Counted from the first letter of the stretch, positions 36,774 to 45,674 are shown. The stretch: 64,000 nt of DNA from Pseudomonadota bacterium (GCA_018241225.1 JAFEEG010000026.1:1-64000), one strand, 5' to 3'. Notes: generated by a model from the sequence alone, not told the origin. Numbers and translations are program-made.

Positions 36774-38212
36774 ATGAAGTGATCCTCGTAGGTCGACGCT
36801 GCCAGCTGGTGCGCGAGCTTGATGGTACCGGTCGCACCTTCGCGCTGCTTGGCCACGATTACCTCAGTGATGCCGGGCTCGGTCGTCTCCGGGTTGTAGA
36901 CCTCGTCGCGGTATAGGAACATGATCACGTCCGCGTCCTGCTCGATCTGGCCCGACTCGCGCAGGTCGGACATCATCGGCCGCTTGTTCGCGCGCTGCTC
37001 CACCGAGCGGCTGAGCTGGGCCAGGGCGATGACGGGGCACTTGAGCTCGCGGGCGAGCTGCTTGAGCCCCTTGGAGGCCTCGCCCACAACGATGCGGGAC
37101 TCGACACCGGGCTTGGCCGACGCGCCGGCGGCAATCAGCTGCAGGTAATCCACCGCGATCATGATCTTGCGACCTGAGTGCTGGGCCTGGAACAGGCGCG
37201 AGCGCGCGCGGATCTCGGCCAGCGAGAGGCCGGGCTGCTCGTCGATGTAGATGTCTGAGGCGCCAAGGGCCTGGGCTGCTTCATAGAGCGACTCCAGGCG
37301 CTCGCCCAGCTCCTGGGTGTTGGCGAAAACAGAACCGGGAATGCGTCCCTTCTTGGAGATCGCACGCTTGGCGATCGAGGTGCCGCGCATTTCCATGGAA
37401 TAAAGGACCGCTGCACGGTTCTCCGTCGCCGCAGCATCCAAGAAGTTGACGGTGATGGCGGTCTTGCCCATGGAGGGGCGGGCTGCCACAACGATCAGGT
37501 CTTCGTCCATGAACCCGCCACCGAGCAACCGGTCCAGGTTCGGGAAGCCCGTGCTTGCGCCAGTCTCTACGGCGTTGCCGTCCAGGCGCTGCTCTACTTG
37601 CTCCAGGATGGTCGAGATGAAGCCACGAATGTGCTCAGGGCCAGAGCGCGCCGACTTGGCCGAGGTGCGAGCGTTGCCGGCCGTGTCCTCGAGCATGGTG
37701 GTTAGAGATTCGAGGGTGGCTGTACCCGCCTTCGCCTGGTCGAGGCACAGGCTGATTGACTTGACCATCGTGCGCGTGCCGCTCAGCTCCTTGATGCGGG
37801 TGGCCGCGGCCTGGATCGCTTCCTCGCTCGCGGCCAGGTAGGTCGGATTCGTGGCGAGGTTGATGAGGTACTCGTCACCGCCAGTGAAGAGGTTGTGCGA
37901 GCGCGAGGCGTCGATGAGCGCCATCAAGTCGTGCGCATGGCCTGCCTCGGACAGCGTCTGCCAAAGACGAAACAGGTTCGAGTGGACCTCTTCGCCGAAG
38001 TCGCCGGAGTTGAGGATCGTGGTGATCTGACCCACCAGAGCCTCGCGGCCCTCTTGCAGCAACGTGCTGAGCACGGTGCGTTCACTGATCTGGGAGATGA
38101 GCGGGTCGTTCGCTGCAGCTGGCGCTGCGCTCGCTTCGTTTGCAGCTGGGTCGCGAGTGGGCTCAGCAGCCGCACGCGAGAAGCCAAAAGCTGCATTTGT
38201 TGTCGATGTCAC
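36770..38212 (-). CDS. dnaB: Plasmid DnaB-family replicative helicase
   Basis: The 480-residue protein has a DnaB N-terminal domain (SERTVLSTLLQEGREALVGQI) and a RecA-like C-terminal ATPase: Walker A ARPSMGKTA (244-252), GASTGFPNLDRLLGG, Walker B MIAVDYLQLI, and the terminal SDLRESGQIEQDADVIMFLYRDEVY. The first 20 residues read TNAAFGFSRAAAEP, an AFGF variant of the recurring motif, followed by a Pro/Ala linker. It diverges from two loader-like genes, and HU follows in the same transcript. A plasmid that carries its own DnaB has limited dependence on host replication. Confidence 0.93.
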   Translation of the reverse strand: MTSTTNAAFGFSRAAAEPTRDPAANEASAAPAAANDPLISQISERTVLSTLLQEGREALVGQITTILNSGDFGEEVHSNLFRLWQTLSEAGHAHDLMALIDASRSHNLFTGGDEYLINLATNPTYLAASEEAIQAAATRIKELSGTRTMVKSISLCLDQAKAGTATLESLTTMLEDTAGNARTSAKSARSGPEHIRGFISTILEQVEQRLDGNAVETGASTGFPNLDRLLGGGFMDEDLIVVAARPSMGKTAITVNFLDAAATENRAAVLYSMEMRGTSIAKRAISKKGRIPGSVFANTQELGERLESLYEAAQALGASDIYIDEQPGLSLAEIRARSRLFQAQHSGRKIMIAVDYLQLIAAGASAKPGVESRIVVGEASKGLKQLARELKCPVIALAQLSRSVEQRANKRPMMSDLRESGQIEQDADVIMFLYRDEVYNPETTEPGITEVIVAKQREGATGTIKLAHQLAASTYEDHFI

Positions 38213-38238
38213 TGAATTTCTACCCTCAACTTTTCTAA

Positions 38239-38267
38239 AGCGAAACCTATAGGTTCTTGTTTTCGCT
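38239..38267. promoter_or_regulatory. Palindromic operator in the dnaB/loader divergent promoter
   Basis: AACCTATAGGTT (38244-38255) is a perfect 12-bp palindrome. It lies within outer arms AGCGAAA (38239-38245) and TTTCGCT (38261-38267). The surrounding 38220-38390 stretch is AT-rich and contains both divergent promoters, so a regulator here could control replication and transfer genes together. Confidence 0.5.
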
Positions 38268-38391
38268 GAGTTGACCTTACGGATTGCGTTTCCTGTCGAT
38301 ATTCTGAAGACAGTTCGCAGCTACCGTCAATGTCAAACAAAAAAGATTCTTGGTTTGCACCGCCAACGAATAACATCGCAACGGAAATAAC

Positions 38392-39264
38392 ATGACAATA
38401 TCAGTTCAATCAGCGCACATCGATATACGTTGGATGACAGAGACCACTTGGTTCGCCTCCGACGATGCCGCACTCGTCCGTGCGGGAGTCGTTCTTCTCG
38501 AGGCCGCCTCGCGTGCCACCGTGCCTGCGACGCTGCCGGCCGACCCGGCGATCCTCGCGCGTTTGAGCGGATTAGGCGCAAATGTTTGGGCCGAGAAGGG
38601 GCCGCTTGCCCTGGAGGGTTTCGAGCAGGTCGAGGGCGGGGCATGGCGCCACCGGGCCATGGCCGATCTGGTCGCGGCAGTGAACGAGCGATTCGGCGCC
38701 CAGCTGCAAGAGCTGGCCGCCTCTTCGGTGCTGGCCTCCAAGGCGGTCGACGAGTTCCCGTTAGTCGGCGAGATCAAGCCAGCGGGCCGCAGCAAGGGCC
38801 TCAAGGCGCTGCCCAAGGACTACACGTTCTCGCACAAGCTTCTCGAGGAGGCCGATCGCGCCGGCTACATCACGCAAGACCACCAGCAATGGCTACTCAC
38901 CAAGTTTCAGGACTTCGCCTCGTCCAAGACCCGCCTCTATAAGAACTGGGATGCGGCTGCGCGCAACTACTTCACCAGCGCCATCACGGCGAAGGACTTC
39001 CATACCGCCTTCGGCTACTGGCCCCGCGAAAGCCGCCAGCGCATGGCCCTTTCTCACAGTGGCACGCCCACCCCGGTTCGAAGTGGTCTTCAGACCTTCG
39101 AGGGCGCGGCTCTGCGCAACAGCACGGACACGATGGAAAAGGTGCTGGCTGCGCGGTTCGGCAAGCGCGATGACGTCCAGGACGTGAAGCCACGCCCTGC
39201 GGCCACTAGCAGCCGCCCCATGGGGTTCGGATTCGGCCTCTCCGCTACCGGAGGTGCGGCTTGA
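38392..39264 (+). CDS. Replisome organiser / helicase-loader-like protein with GFGF tail
   Basis: The 290-residue protein has an N-terminal part resembling the DUF1376/YdaU-like winged helix of phage replication proteins (LVRAGVVLLEAASRATVPATLPAD ending GGAWRHRAMADLVAAV). A second domain is typical of primosomal loaders (HKLLEEADRAGYITQDHQQWLLTKFQDFASSKTRLYKNWDAAARNYF). It ends SSRPMGFGFGLSATGGAA, a clear GFGF motif 10 residues from the C-terminus. It diverges from dnaB, its likely partner, and overlaps the next loader-like gene by four bases. Confidence 0.65.
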   Translation: MTISVQSAHIDIRWMTETTWFASDDAALVRAGVVLLEAASRATVPATLPADPAILARLSGLGANVWAEKGPLALEGFEQVEGGAWRHRAMADLVAAVNERFGAQLQELAASSVLASKAVDEFPLVGEIKPAGRSKGLKALPKDYTFSHKLLEEADRAGYITQDHQQWLLTKFQDFASSKTRLYKNWDAAARNYFTSAITAKDFHTAFGYWPRESRQRMALSHSGTPTPVRSGLQTFEGAALRNSTDTMEKVLAARFGKRDDVQDVKPRPAATSSRPMGFGFGLSATGGAA

Positions 39265-39887
39265 ACTCGGCGAACGAATCCATGACAGCCGCTGAGCTTG
39301 TCGAGTGCACCCTGCGGATGGTGAACCAGGCCTGCGCGGCCGCGCGGCACGAGCTCAACGAGCTGGAGATGACCGCGTGGATCGCCGTAATCGAGACCTT
39401 CGGGCCGGACCCGACGACTCGTTTCCTCATGGACTGGGTGTCCACCAACAGCCGCAAGGCTCCGACCGTGGCTGATCTGCGCAAGGCGCTGGACCCGACC
39501 TTCGTGGAAGAGGAGTCCGCCCTGGAGCGGCTCTACAAGCTGGTGGTGCGCATCGGTCCCTACACGGCGCCAACGGCCGAGACGGCAGGGCCCACGCTCT
39601 GCCGTGTTATCGAGAACATGGGTGGTTGGGCGAAGATCAACGAGATCATGCCCGAGCGCGGCGAGGATCGGTTCGCCTGGAAGGCTTTCGCCGAGCGCTT
39701 CTCGGCAGCCTTTGGCACTGCACGCGCCCAGGAATTCCAAGCCTCCCTGCTGCCGGCAGATCGTCGCCCAGCGCTGGCCGCGCCAGTCGGGCTGCACGAG
39801 ATGGCTGCGGCTGCCCGTGGCCTGGCACAACCTGCCCTGGAGCTTCTGACGAACGAGGCCGGCGCCGCGCCGGGGCCTCGGCCGTGA
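39261..39887 (+). CDS. Phage P-like loader-type protein
   Basis: The 208-residue protein starts at TTG within the end of the previous gene, with a strong GGAGG seven bases upstream. ATG 39282 is the alternative. The N-terminal helix (WIAVIETFGPDPTTRFLMDW, KAPTVADLRKAL) and the middle motif GGWAKINEIMPERGEDRFAWKAFAERFSAAF resemble phage helicase-loader-associated proteins. Its stop overlaps the next GTG start by four bases, so replication and transfer genes are translationally chained. Confidence 0.55.
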   Translation: MNSANESMTAAELVECTLRMVNQACAAARHELNELEMTAWIAVIETFGPDPTTRFLMDWVSTNSRKAPTVADLRKALDPTFVEEESALERLYKLVVRIGPYTAPTAETAGPTLCRVIENMGGWAKINEIMPERGEDRFAWKAFAERFSAAFGTARAQEFQASLLPADRRPALAAPVGLHEMAAAARGLAQPALELLTNEAGAAPGPRP

Positions 39888-40240
39888 GCACGCTGAATCC
39901 AGCGGGGTCAGATGCGGTAGCACTGGCCAACGTGGTTGCGCCGCGCGCGAGCCGGGTGCTGCTGCGCGTGTCAGAGGGCGTCGGGATCATCGTGGTCCTT
40001 CTCTCGGCGGCGCTGCTTGCGACCGTGGTGATGGCCACCCAACTGGACCACGAGATCGTGGCTGTCGCGCCCGGGGGCGCAATGCTTCCCCTGGTGCAGC
40101 TGGACAAGAAGAACGAGCAGGCCCAGCGCGCCCTGCTTCGCGCAGACACGTCGGCCGGCACGGCCCCGGCCAATCCCCCATCGACACCCTCGGCCCCGCA
40201 GGCGACGCCCGGGCCGCGCAACCCCGCACCGAAGCAATGA
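39884..40240 (+). CDS. IcmM/DotJ-like inner-membrane transfer protein
   Basis: This 118-residue protein starts at GTG overlapping the preceding stop. It has one membrane segment (VGIIVVLLSAALLATVVMATQ) near residues 30-52 and a short periplasmic region with VAPGGAMLPLVQLDKKNE, resembling the N-terminal part of DotI. In Legionella, DotJ/IcmM is a truncated partner of DotI, and the pair forms an inner-membrane subcomplex. The ATGA overlap with dotI supports a two-protein unit. Confidence 0.6.
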   Translation: MSTLNPAGSDAVALANVVAPRASRVLLRVSEGVGIIVVLLSAALLATVVMATQLDHEIVAVAPGGAMLPLVQLDKKNEQAQRALLRADTSAGTAPANPPSTPSAPQATPGPRNPAPKQ

Positions 40241-40917
40241 GCACAGCAGCGATCAAGAAGGGAGTTCGCTCCCAGGTAGACAGGGTGGCCTCGGCAGCCA
40301 TTCCGGCTCCCCTTGGTGGCGCCGATGCAGCGCAGGTGAGCCAGCTCACTCGCCTGATCGTCTGGCTCGGCCTGGCCATCGTGCTGCTGGTGATCGCGCT
40401 GATCATCACGATCGTGTTTGTCACCCGGACCCATCGGGAGGTGATCGCGGCGACGAACGACGGCCGTGTGGTACCCATCATTCCCCTGGACCAGCCCTAC
40501 GTGAGCGACGCCCGCGTGCTCGGTTATGTGGACGAGTGCGCCCGCCAGGTCTTCAGCCACGACTTCCTGCACTGGCGCACGACGCTGCAGAACTCCAAGA
40601 CCTGCTTTACCGAAAAGGGCGGCGATGCCGTCGAAGAAGCGCTGGCGCCCTGGGTCAAGGACATCGTGCAGCGCGAGCTGACGATGTCGGTGAGCATGGC
40701 CGACACGCCGGTGATCGCCAAGCGCGGCGAGTTCAACGGCAACTTCGCCTGGCGCGTGCAGGCGCCCATCTCCCTCTTTCGTCGCGGCACCAAGGTCAGC
40801 GACATCCCCCGTCCCTTCATCTTGCAGGTGGTCGTTCGCCGCGTAGGCCTTGACCAGAACCCGCGAGGAATCGCCATCGACAGTCTTCAGCTCGTTCCGG
40901 ATCCATCGCGGAACTGA
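40237..40917 (+). CDS. dotI: DotI/IcmL/TraM inner-membrane VirB8-like protein
   Basis: The 226-residue protein has a membrane segment (LIVWLGLAIVLLVIALIITIVFV) and a periplasmic VirB8-like domain. FSHDFLHWRTTLQNSKTCFTEKGGDAVEEAL is the family signature, corresponding to the FxFxxYRxxLQxxxxYFTxxG element of DotI/TraM. It is an essential inner-membrane core component. It overlaps the dotJ-like stop by four bases. Confidence 0.88.
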   Translation: MSTAAIKKGVRSQVDRVASAAIPAPLGGADAAQVSQLTRLIVWLGLAIVLLVIALIITIVFVTRTHREVIAATNDGRVVPIIPLDQPYVSDARVLGYVDECARQVFSHDFLHWRTTLQNSKTCFTEKGGDAVEEALAPWVKDIVQRELTMSVSMADTPVIAKRGEFNGNFAWRVQAPISLFRRGTKVSDIPRPFILQVVVRRVGLDQNPRGIAIDSLQLVPDPSRN

Positions 40918-40935
40918 AGGGAACTGAAGGCGCCC

Positions 40936-41274
40936 ATGAGAACCGGGGGAGATTCGACTCCTCTGCCGATCCCCAACCAAGAACCAATAGGTGTGAGAAA
41001 CCAAATGAGCGATCAAGCGACCCAGCAAGCACGCGACCGAGAGAACGAGGCGCTCGGCATGGCCGAGGCAGCCCGGCACATGGACGAGATCCAGCGCAAG
41101 TACCCCGACTGGTATGCCATGTACGACCTGGTGATGCCCGATAGCCTCGCCTCGCGCTCGGAGATGGCCGAGCTCTGGGCGACGGCGCCCACCCCCTGGG
41201 CCCAGGCGCTGATCTACGGAAAGTTCACCATTCGCCAGGAGATTGCGGCGCACACCGGAATCCCCTTCGTCTAA
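40936..41274 (+). CDS. Unknown small protein between dotI and dotH
   Basis: This 112-residue protein has no signal or membrane segment. MDEIQRKYPDWYAMYDLVMPDSLASRSEMAELWATAPTPWAQALIYG is the conserved-looking part. GAAGG lies at a good distance from the ATG at 40936. An internal ATG at 41005 is the alternative. Its place inside the transfer operon suggests a cytoplasmic accessory role. No family is recognised. Confidence 0.6.
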   Translation: MRTGGDSTPLPIPNQEPIGVRNQMSDQATQQARDRENEALGMAEAARHMDEIQRKYPDWYAMYDLVMPDSLASRSEMAELWATAPTPWAQALIYGKFTIRQEIAAHTGIPFV

Positions 41275-41338
41275 ATCTCGCCACGAATGCAAGGTGGTTG
41301 CGACGCGCTATTTGGGTCCGTTGCAGCACTCTAGGAAT

Positions 41339-42499
41339 ATGAAGCAAAACACCTCATCGCTCAGCGAGCTTGCGACGGCCATGATTGGCGTCGATGCATG
41401 CCTCAGTCGTTGCGCAAAGGCGCTTGCGTTGGCTCTGGGTGTTGTCTGCGGCGTGGCTCACGCGCAGGGCGTCTCCCGAGTGACCAACCCCACCGCTGCC
41501 CAGGCTGCGCCCGCGAGCGCTGCCCCCGCACCGGCCGGCGCCTTGCCGCAAAACGGCCCAAGCCCCCAGGGCGCACTGCCTTCTCCCGCCGTGGCGCCGA
41601 GCCCGCAAGGGACCAACGCCGCAATGCCCACGCCTTATGTGGCGACGACCCAAGCTGTGTTGGACAAGATCTCCCCGCTCACGCCCAAGGAGATCGTCCA
41701 CCTGCGCAAGCAGATCGATGAGCGCAAGGACGCCTTCACCGAGAACATCTCGGGCAGGCCGCCCGCTCGGCCCACTAGCACGCAGACCACGGTCGATCTC
41801 TCGCCTGGTGGCACCCCGCCAGTTCTTCGCCTGACGCCTCGGCAGGGCGCGACAATCATGTTCGTTGACGCTGCCGGCCGCCCGTGGCCCGTCGAGGCCG
41901 CGGACAACTTCAACGATGCTGGCTATGCGGTGGCGCAAATGGCCGAGCACGTGTTCTCTGTGGGCATGAAGCAGCCCCAGATCGGCAACATCGCCTTCAA
42001 GCTTAAGGACATCGCCCGGCCGGTTTCGGTGACGGTTATGCCCGCTCAGGACCAGACCGACTACAACCTGGACTTGGTGGTGCCGAAGTTCGTGGGTGGC
42101 GTGCCTCCCACTGCGATGGCCAGCGCTGCGCCGGCGCCGAGCCACCTGTCCGACGATCTGATGGCGTACCTGTACCGCACGCCTCCGCGCGATGCGCGCC
42201 GGCTGAACGTGGGCGGCAGTGGCACCGACGAGATCATGGCCTGGCAGATCTCGCCCACCAGCATGGCGGTGCGCACCTCTGCTCAGATCCTGTCGCCCGC
42301 CTGGATGCGCCGGCAAGGCTCCTCCGATGGCGTCTTCGTCTATCAGTTGCCCCTCACGCCAGTGGTGGTCATCTCGCAGGGTGGTGAGTTGCGAAACGTT
42401 GCCCTCAGTGGCATCAGCGTTGAGCCGGCTGGCTCGAATGCCAACTCCGTCTCCAGCGCCATCCTCTCGAATGCGCGCCTCCAAGGCTCCACCAAGTGA
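41339..42499 (+). CDS. dotH: DotH/IcmK/TraN outer-membrane core protein
   Basis: The 386-residue protein starts at an ATG with AGGA upstream. A Sec signal (ALALALGVVCGVAHA) is followed by a Pro/Ala-rich stretch and a C-terminal DotH/IcmK domain: LTPKEIVHLRKQIDERKDAF, GATIMFVDAAGRPWPVE, and VTVMPAQDQTDYNLDLVVPKF. The family forms a secretin-like ring with DotC and DotD. The next gene starts at GTG overlapping the dotH stop, so expression is coupled. Confidence 0.85.
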   Translation: MKQNTSSLSELATAMIGVDACLSRCAKALALALGVVCGVAHAQGVSRVTNPTAAQAAPASAAPAPAGALPQNGPSPQGALPSPAVAPSPQGTNAAMPTPYVATTQAVLDKISPLTPKEIVHLRKQIDERKDAFTENISGRPPARPTSTQTTVDLSPGGTPPVLRLTPRQGATIMFVDAAGRPWPVEAADNFNDAGYAVAQMAEHVFSVGMKQPQIGNIAFKLKDIARPVSVTVMPAQDQTDYNLDLVVPKFVGGVPPTAMASAAPAPSHLSDDLMAYLYRTPPRDARRLNVGGSGTDEIMAWQISPTSMAVRTSAQILSPAWMRRQGSSDGVFVYQLPLTPVVVISQGGELRNVALSGISVEPAGSNANSVSSAILSNARLQGSTK

Positions 42500-43917
42500 C
42501 ATTCGCGCACATGAACGAAGAACAGCAGCACCACGACCCCGCTGGTAGCGAGGTCGACCATGACCAGGTGGAGTCGAACGCCATTGCTCAAGGCCAAGGC
42601 GCCAAGGGTGCGACTCGTCTGGATCCTGACGCCAAGCGCGTGATCAAGTGGGTGGCGATCGCTTTTGGCGCAGCCGCAGTCGTTGTGATCGGTCTGGTGT
42701 TCGCCGCTTCCTCGAAGAAGGAAATGCGTGCGAACGTGAGTCTTCCGGCCAACGCCGGCACGGGTCAGCAGACCGATGTGGTGCAGACCGACTACGAGAA
42801 GGGCCGCCTTGCTGAGCTTCAGCGCCAGAAGGCCGAAGAGAGCAAGGCCCAGGGTGGCGTGTACGTGCCGCCCCCGGCCGGCGCGCCGATGACTCAGGAG
42901 AAGCTGGCCGGCCTGAACGGTCCGACTGGCCCCGGCCCAGGCTCGTACAACACCTACGTAGCGCCGGCGCAGGTTGTCATCCAGCCGGGTTCGATGCAGG
43001 ACCCGGCACGCCAGCAGGCGATCCAGGAAGGTCTGAACCGCCAGCTCGCGCAGCTGCTGGCTGACCAGCCCGCGGGCGCCGCCATTGCAAAGGTCCAGAT
43101 GCTGGAGAACAAGCAGGCGGCGGCTGCACAGGCGGCTGGGCAAGGCGCCGGCACCCAGGCCAGAACCAGCAGCGCCGCAGTCGAGGACCCGGACCTCCCG
43201 GGCCCGCTGACGATCCATGCCGCGCGCACCACGTCGCCGATCGACACGAGCCGCTCGAGCTACGTCTCGGCCGAGGTCGTGGGCGGCAAGTACGCGGGCG
43301 CCTTCCTCAAAGGCACCGCTGTCCTGAACCAGGGCGAAGGCCTGCAGATCACGTTCACCGACATCCGCATTAACGGCAAGGTGTCCAAGATCAACGCAGT
43401 GGCGCTGGACGAGCAGACTTCTGCTGACGCGCTGGCCGGCAACATCGACCGGCACATCCTGACCAAGTACGTCCTCCCGGTCGCCTTCGCCTCGTTCAGC
43501 GGCGCGGCGAGCGCGATCGCGCAGCGCAGCTCAGAGGTCGTGACCAACGGCCTGACCTCCTCGGTGGTCGTTCCCGAAGCAACGAGCCGCCAGGCGGCCG
43601 CGGCAGGCATCGCCTCGGGCACCCAGATCGGCCAGCAGATTGTCCAGAGCCTTCAGCAGCAGCCGAACACGGCAACGCTTCCCTCAGGGACGCTGATCGG
43701 CGTGCTCTTCAACACCGTGCAGGCCGCCAGTTCCACGGCAGCCGCGCCGGCGAACCAGCAGCAGCAACAGCAGCGCAATGCCCAGCGCAATGCCCAGCCG
43801 GCCACCTACGTCCAGCCGCAGGCCACACCGCAGTTCAACCTCGCTACCAGCATGAACTACGGCACGTTCGTGGCGCCGGTGGTTCCCTACAACAACCAGA
43901 CGCAGGTGCGCTACTGA
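42496..43917 (+). CDS. dotG: DotG/IcmE/TraO VirB10-like core protein
   Basis: The 473-residue protein has one inner-membrane segment (VAIAFGAAAVVVIGLVFAA) and a long Gln/Pro-rich periplasmic part. The C-terminal VirB10-like domain starts near SSYVSAEVVGGKYAGAFLKGTAVLN, with the outer-membrane antenna region around VLPVAFASFSGAASAIAQ. DotG spans the envelope and forms the central channel. The protein is shorter than Legionella DotG because the pentapeptide-repeat region is absent, as in IncI TraO. The GTG at 42496 overlaps dotH. ATG 42511 is an alternative. Confidence 0.86.
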   Translation: MTFAHMNEEQQHHDPAGSEVDHDQVESNAIAQGQGAKGATRLDPDAKRVIKWVAIAFGAAAVVVIGLVFAASSKKEMRANVSLPANAGTGQQTDVVQTDYEKGRLAELQRQKAEESKAQGGVYVPPPAGAPMTQEKLAGLNGPTGPGPGSYNTYVAPAQVVIQPGSMQDPARQQAIQEGLNRQLAQLLADQPAGAAIAKVQMLENKQAAAAQAAGQGAGTQARTSSAAVEDPDLPGPLTIHAARTTSPIDTSRSSYVSAEVVGGKYAGAFLKGTAVLNQGEGLQITFTDIRINGKVSKINAVALDEQTSADALAGNIDRHILTKYVLPVAFASFSGAASAIAQRSSEVVTNGLTSSVVVPEATSRQAAAAGIASGTQIGQQIVQSLQQQPNTATLPSGTLIGVLFNTVQAASSTAAAPANQQQQQQRNAQRNAQPATYVQPQATPQFNLATSMNYGTFVAPVVPYNNQTQVRY

Positions 43918-45065
43918 TGAGCAGCTTCGACAGCGACAAGTGCCCCGAAGGCGCGCCCCTGGAGGACGCGCTCTGGACGGGGGACGGCGACGGCGATTCG
44001 GTGGTCCATCCGCAGGTGAACCCGGGCTTCAACAACGCCGAGGCGGACGATGTCCTGCACGACTCGTTCGAAGGGCCAACCGATGTCGATCCCCGGGAGC
44101 CGGGGGAGACGCAAGCGCCGAAGAAGAAGTCCAACATGGGCTTCTACGCGGCGGTGGGCGGCTTCGTGATCGCCGCCGTCGGCCTTGTCGGCTACAAGTC
44201 CGGCCTGCTGACCAGCAGCAGCAAGAAGCCGATCGAGCCGAACTCCATGGCGGCCATGCCGGACGAGGCGCCCAAAAAGACCGATTCGCTGATGGTGGCC
44301 GCGGCCCCCGGCGGCGCCGCATCCGGGGACGTCCTTGGCAGCGCTGGTGCGCAGGCCGCTGGCAGCAAGAAGCCGAGCTCGAGCTTCGAAGCTGAAGCAG
44401 ATCTGCTCGCCGAGCGTCCGGCCGCGCCGGCCACGCCAGCGCCTGCCGCACTGGCGCCCACACCTGCAGCCACTCACGAACCGGCAGCACCGGTGGCCGC
44501 GCCGGCGATGCCCGTGGCAACTGCGGCTCCTGCGGCAGCACCAGGTCCAGCAGCACCAGGTCCAGCAGCACCAGCTCCAGCTCCAGCAGCACCGACCAAG
44601 GTGGCAGAGGCTCCGGCCGCTCCAGTGGTGGCTGAGAAACCGGTCGTAGGAGATGCACCCGCCGTGGAGCCCGAGCCGAAAGCGGCCGAGCCCAAGGCAG
44701 CCGCTGCACCTGAGGCGGCGCCGCGCAAGGCCGTGAAGACCGCGACGAGCCAGCCAACCACCACTGGCGTGGCCACCAAGCAGACGAAGGCCTCCAAGCC
44801 CCTTGTGGTGGCCAAGGCGAGCAAGCCAGCGAAGCCCAAACGAATCGAGAAGGACGCAACTCCCGACGGCAAGGAAGTCCTCGCCGGCTGGAAGCTGCGC
44901 GGCACCTGGCCGTCCCAGGGTCCGCACCAACTGGCCTGGGTCACCGATGAACAAGGTCGCCTGATGACGGTGACCGTCGGCCAGCGTATCTCCGGCGCGC
45001 GAGTCCTCTCCATCGGCAAACGTGGCGAAGTCGTGCAGACGAGCGCCGGTCAGATCCTTCCCTAA
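43917..45065 (+). CDS. dotF: DotF/IcmG/TraP-like inner-membrane protein
   Basis: The 382-residue protein has an acidic cytoplasmic N-terminus, one membrane segment (FYAAVGGFVIAAVGLVGYK), a linker of about 200 residues very rich in Ala/Pro/Lys, and a compact C-terminal domain (LRGTWPSQGPHQLAWVTDEQGRLMTVTVGQRI, ending GEVVQTSAGQIL). This layout and the position after dotG match TraP/DotF. The linker is encoded partly by short DNA repeats. The start overlaps the dotG stop by one base. Confidence 0.7.
   Translation: MSSFDSDKCPEGAPLEDALWTGDGDGDSVVHPQVNPGFNNAEADDVLHDSFEGPTDVDPREPGETQAPKKKSNMGFYAAVGGFVIAAVGLVGYKSGLLTSSSKKPIEPNSMAAMPDEAPKKTDSLMVAAAPGGAASGDVLGSAGAQAAGSKKPSSSFEAEADLLAERPAAPATPAPAALAPTPAATHEPAAPVAAPAMPVATAAPAAAPGPAAPGPAAPAPAPAAPTKVAEAPAAPVVAEKPVVGDAPAVEPEPKAAEPKAAAAPEAAPRKAVKTATSQPTTTGVATKQTKASKPLVVAKASKPAKPKRIEKDATPDGKEVLAGWKLRGTWPSQGPHQLAWVTDEQGRLMTVTVGQRISGARVLSIGKRGEVVQTSAGQILP
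44541..44591. repeat. Tandem 15-bp repeats in the dotF linker
   Basis: CCAGGTCCAGCAGCA occurs twice head to tail and then in a variant form, encoding the Pro-Gly-Pro-Ala-Ala linker. Such in-frame repeats (15 bp, five codons) can change linker length without breaking the frame. Confidence 0.75.
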
Positions 45066-45075
45066 GCGAGCGTGG

Positions 45076-45570
45076 ATGCCCGACTTTGCAGCCTTCCTCA
45101 ACGAGTTCGCCGCCCTGGGCAAGGCCCTGGTGCCGCTCGTGTACTGGGGCGCCTTGCTCATCGGCGTCTTCTTCGCCGGCTCGGCGCTCATGAAGATCGT
45201 CAAGATGGGCAAGGACTCGCCCGGCGGCCAGCCTGCCACGTGGGGCGGCGTCGGAGGCAACCTGCTCGCCACCCTAGGCTGCACCGTGCTGAGCTCTTGG
45301 GTGGAGTCCCTGACCAAGGACCTCGGAGGCCTGGGCGAGGGCGTCGCATCGCAGATGGCCTACCTGCGCGACAACAGCGCCGGCTCGCTACAACCTTTTT
45401 GGAACGCGATCTACGCCTGGATCTTCCTGCTCGGCGTCGTCGCCATCTTCCGTGCCTTCCTTCTGTTCAACCGCGCAGCGCAGGGCAACGCACAGGAGGG
45501 TGATGGCTTCTGGCGCGGCTTCTGGCACATCGTCGGCGGCGCCATCTTGGTCAACATCGCGACGCGTTAG
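45076..45570 (+). CDS. TraQ/IcmC (DotE)-like polytopic membrane protein
   Basis: The 164-residue protein starts at ATG 45076, eleven bases after dotF. It has about four hydrophobic segments: LVYWGALLIGVFFAGSALM, NLLATLGCTVLSSWV, AIYAWIFLLGVVAIFRAFLLF and FWHIVGGAILVNIA. Size, topology and position after TraP correspond to TraQ of IncI plasmids, related to IcmC/DotE. The specific residues are not diagnostic, so the call leans on synteny. Confidence 0.6.
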   Translation: MPDFAAFLNEFAALGKALVPLVYWGALLIGVFFAGSALMKIVKMGKDSPGGQPATWGGVGGNLLATLGCTVLSSWVESLTKDLGGLGEGVASQMAYLRDNSAGSLQPFWNAIYAWIFLLGVVAIFRAFLLFNRAAQGNAQEGDGFWRGFWHIVGGAILVNIATR

Positions 45571-45674
45571 GTTCGCGAAATTTCCACCACTTCTTCTTCT
45601 TCCACCACCACCAGCACCACCATTTTCATACCGAGTTTCCCAACCACCAATTCACAGATACCTCAGGAGAAATT

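Noticed and set aside
36318..36782. Plus-strand frame opposite the HU-like gene
   Set aside because: The minus strand has an unmistakable HU beta-arm signature and couples to dnaB, so the plus frame is a shadow.
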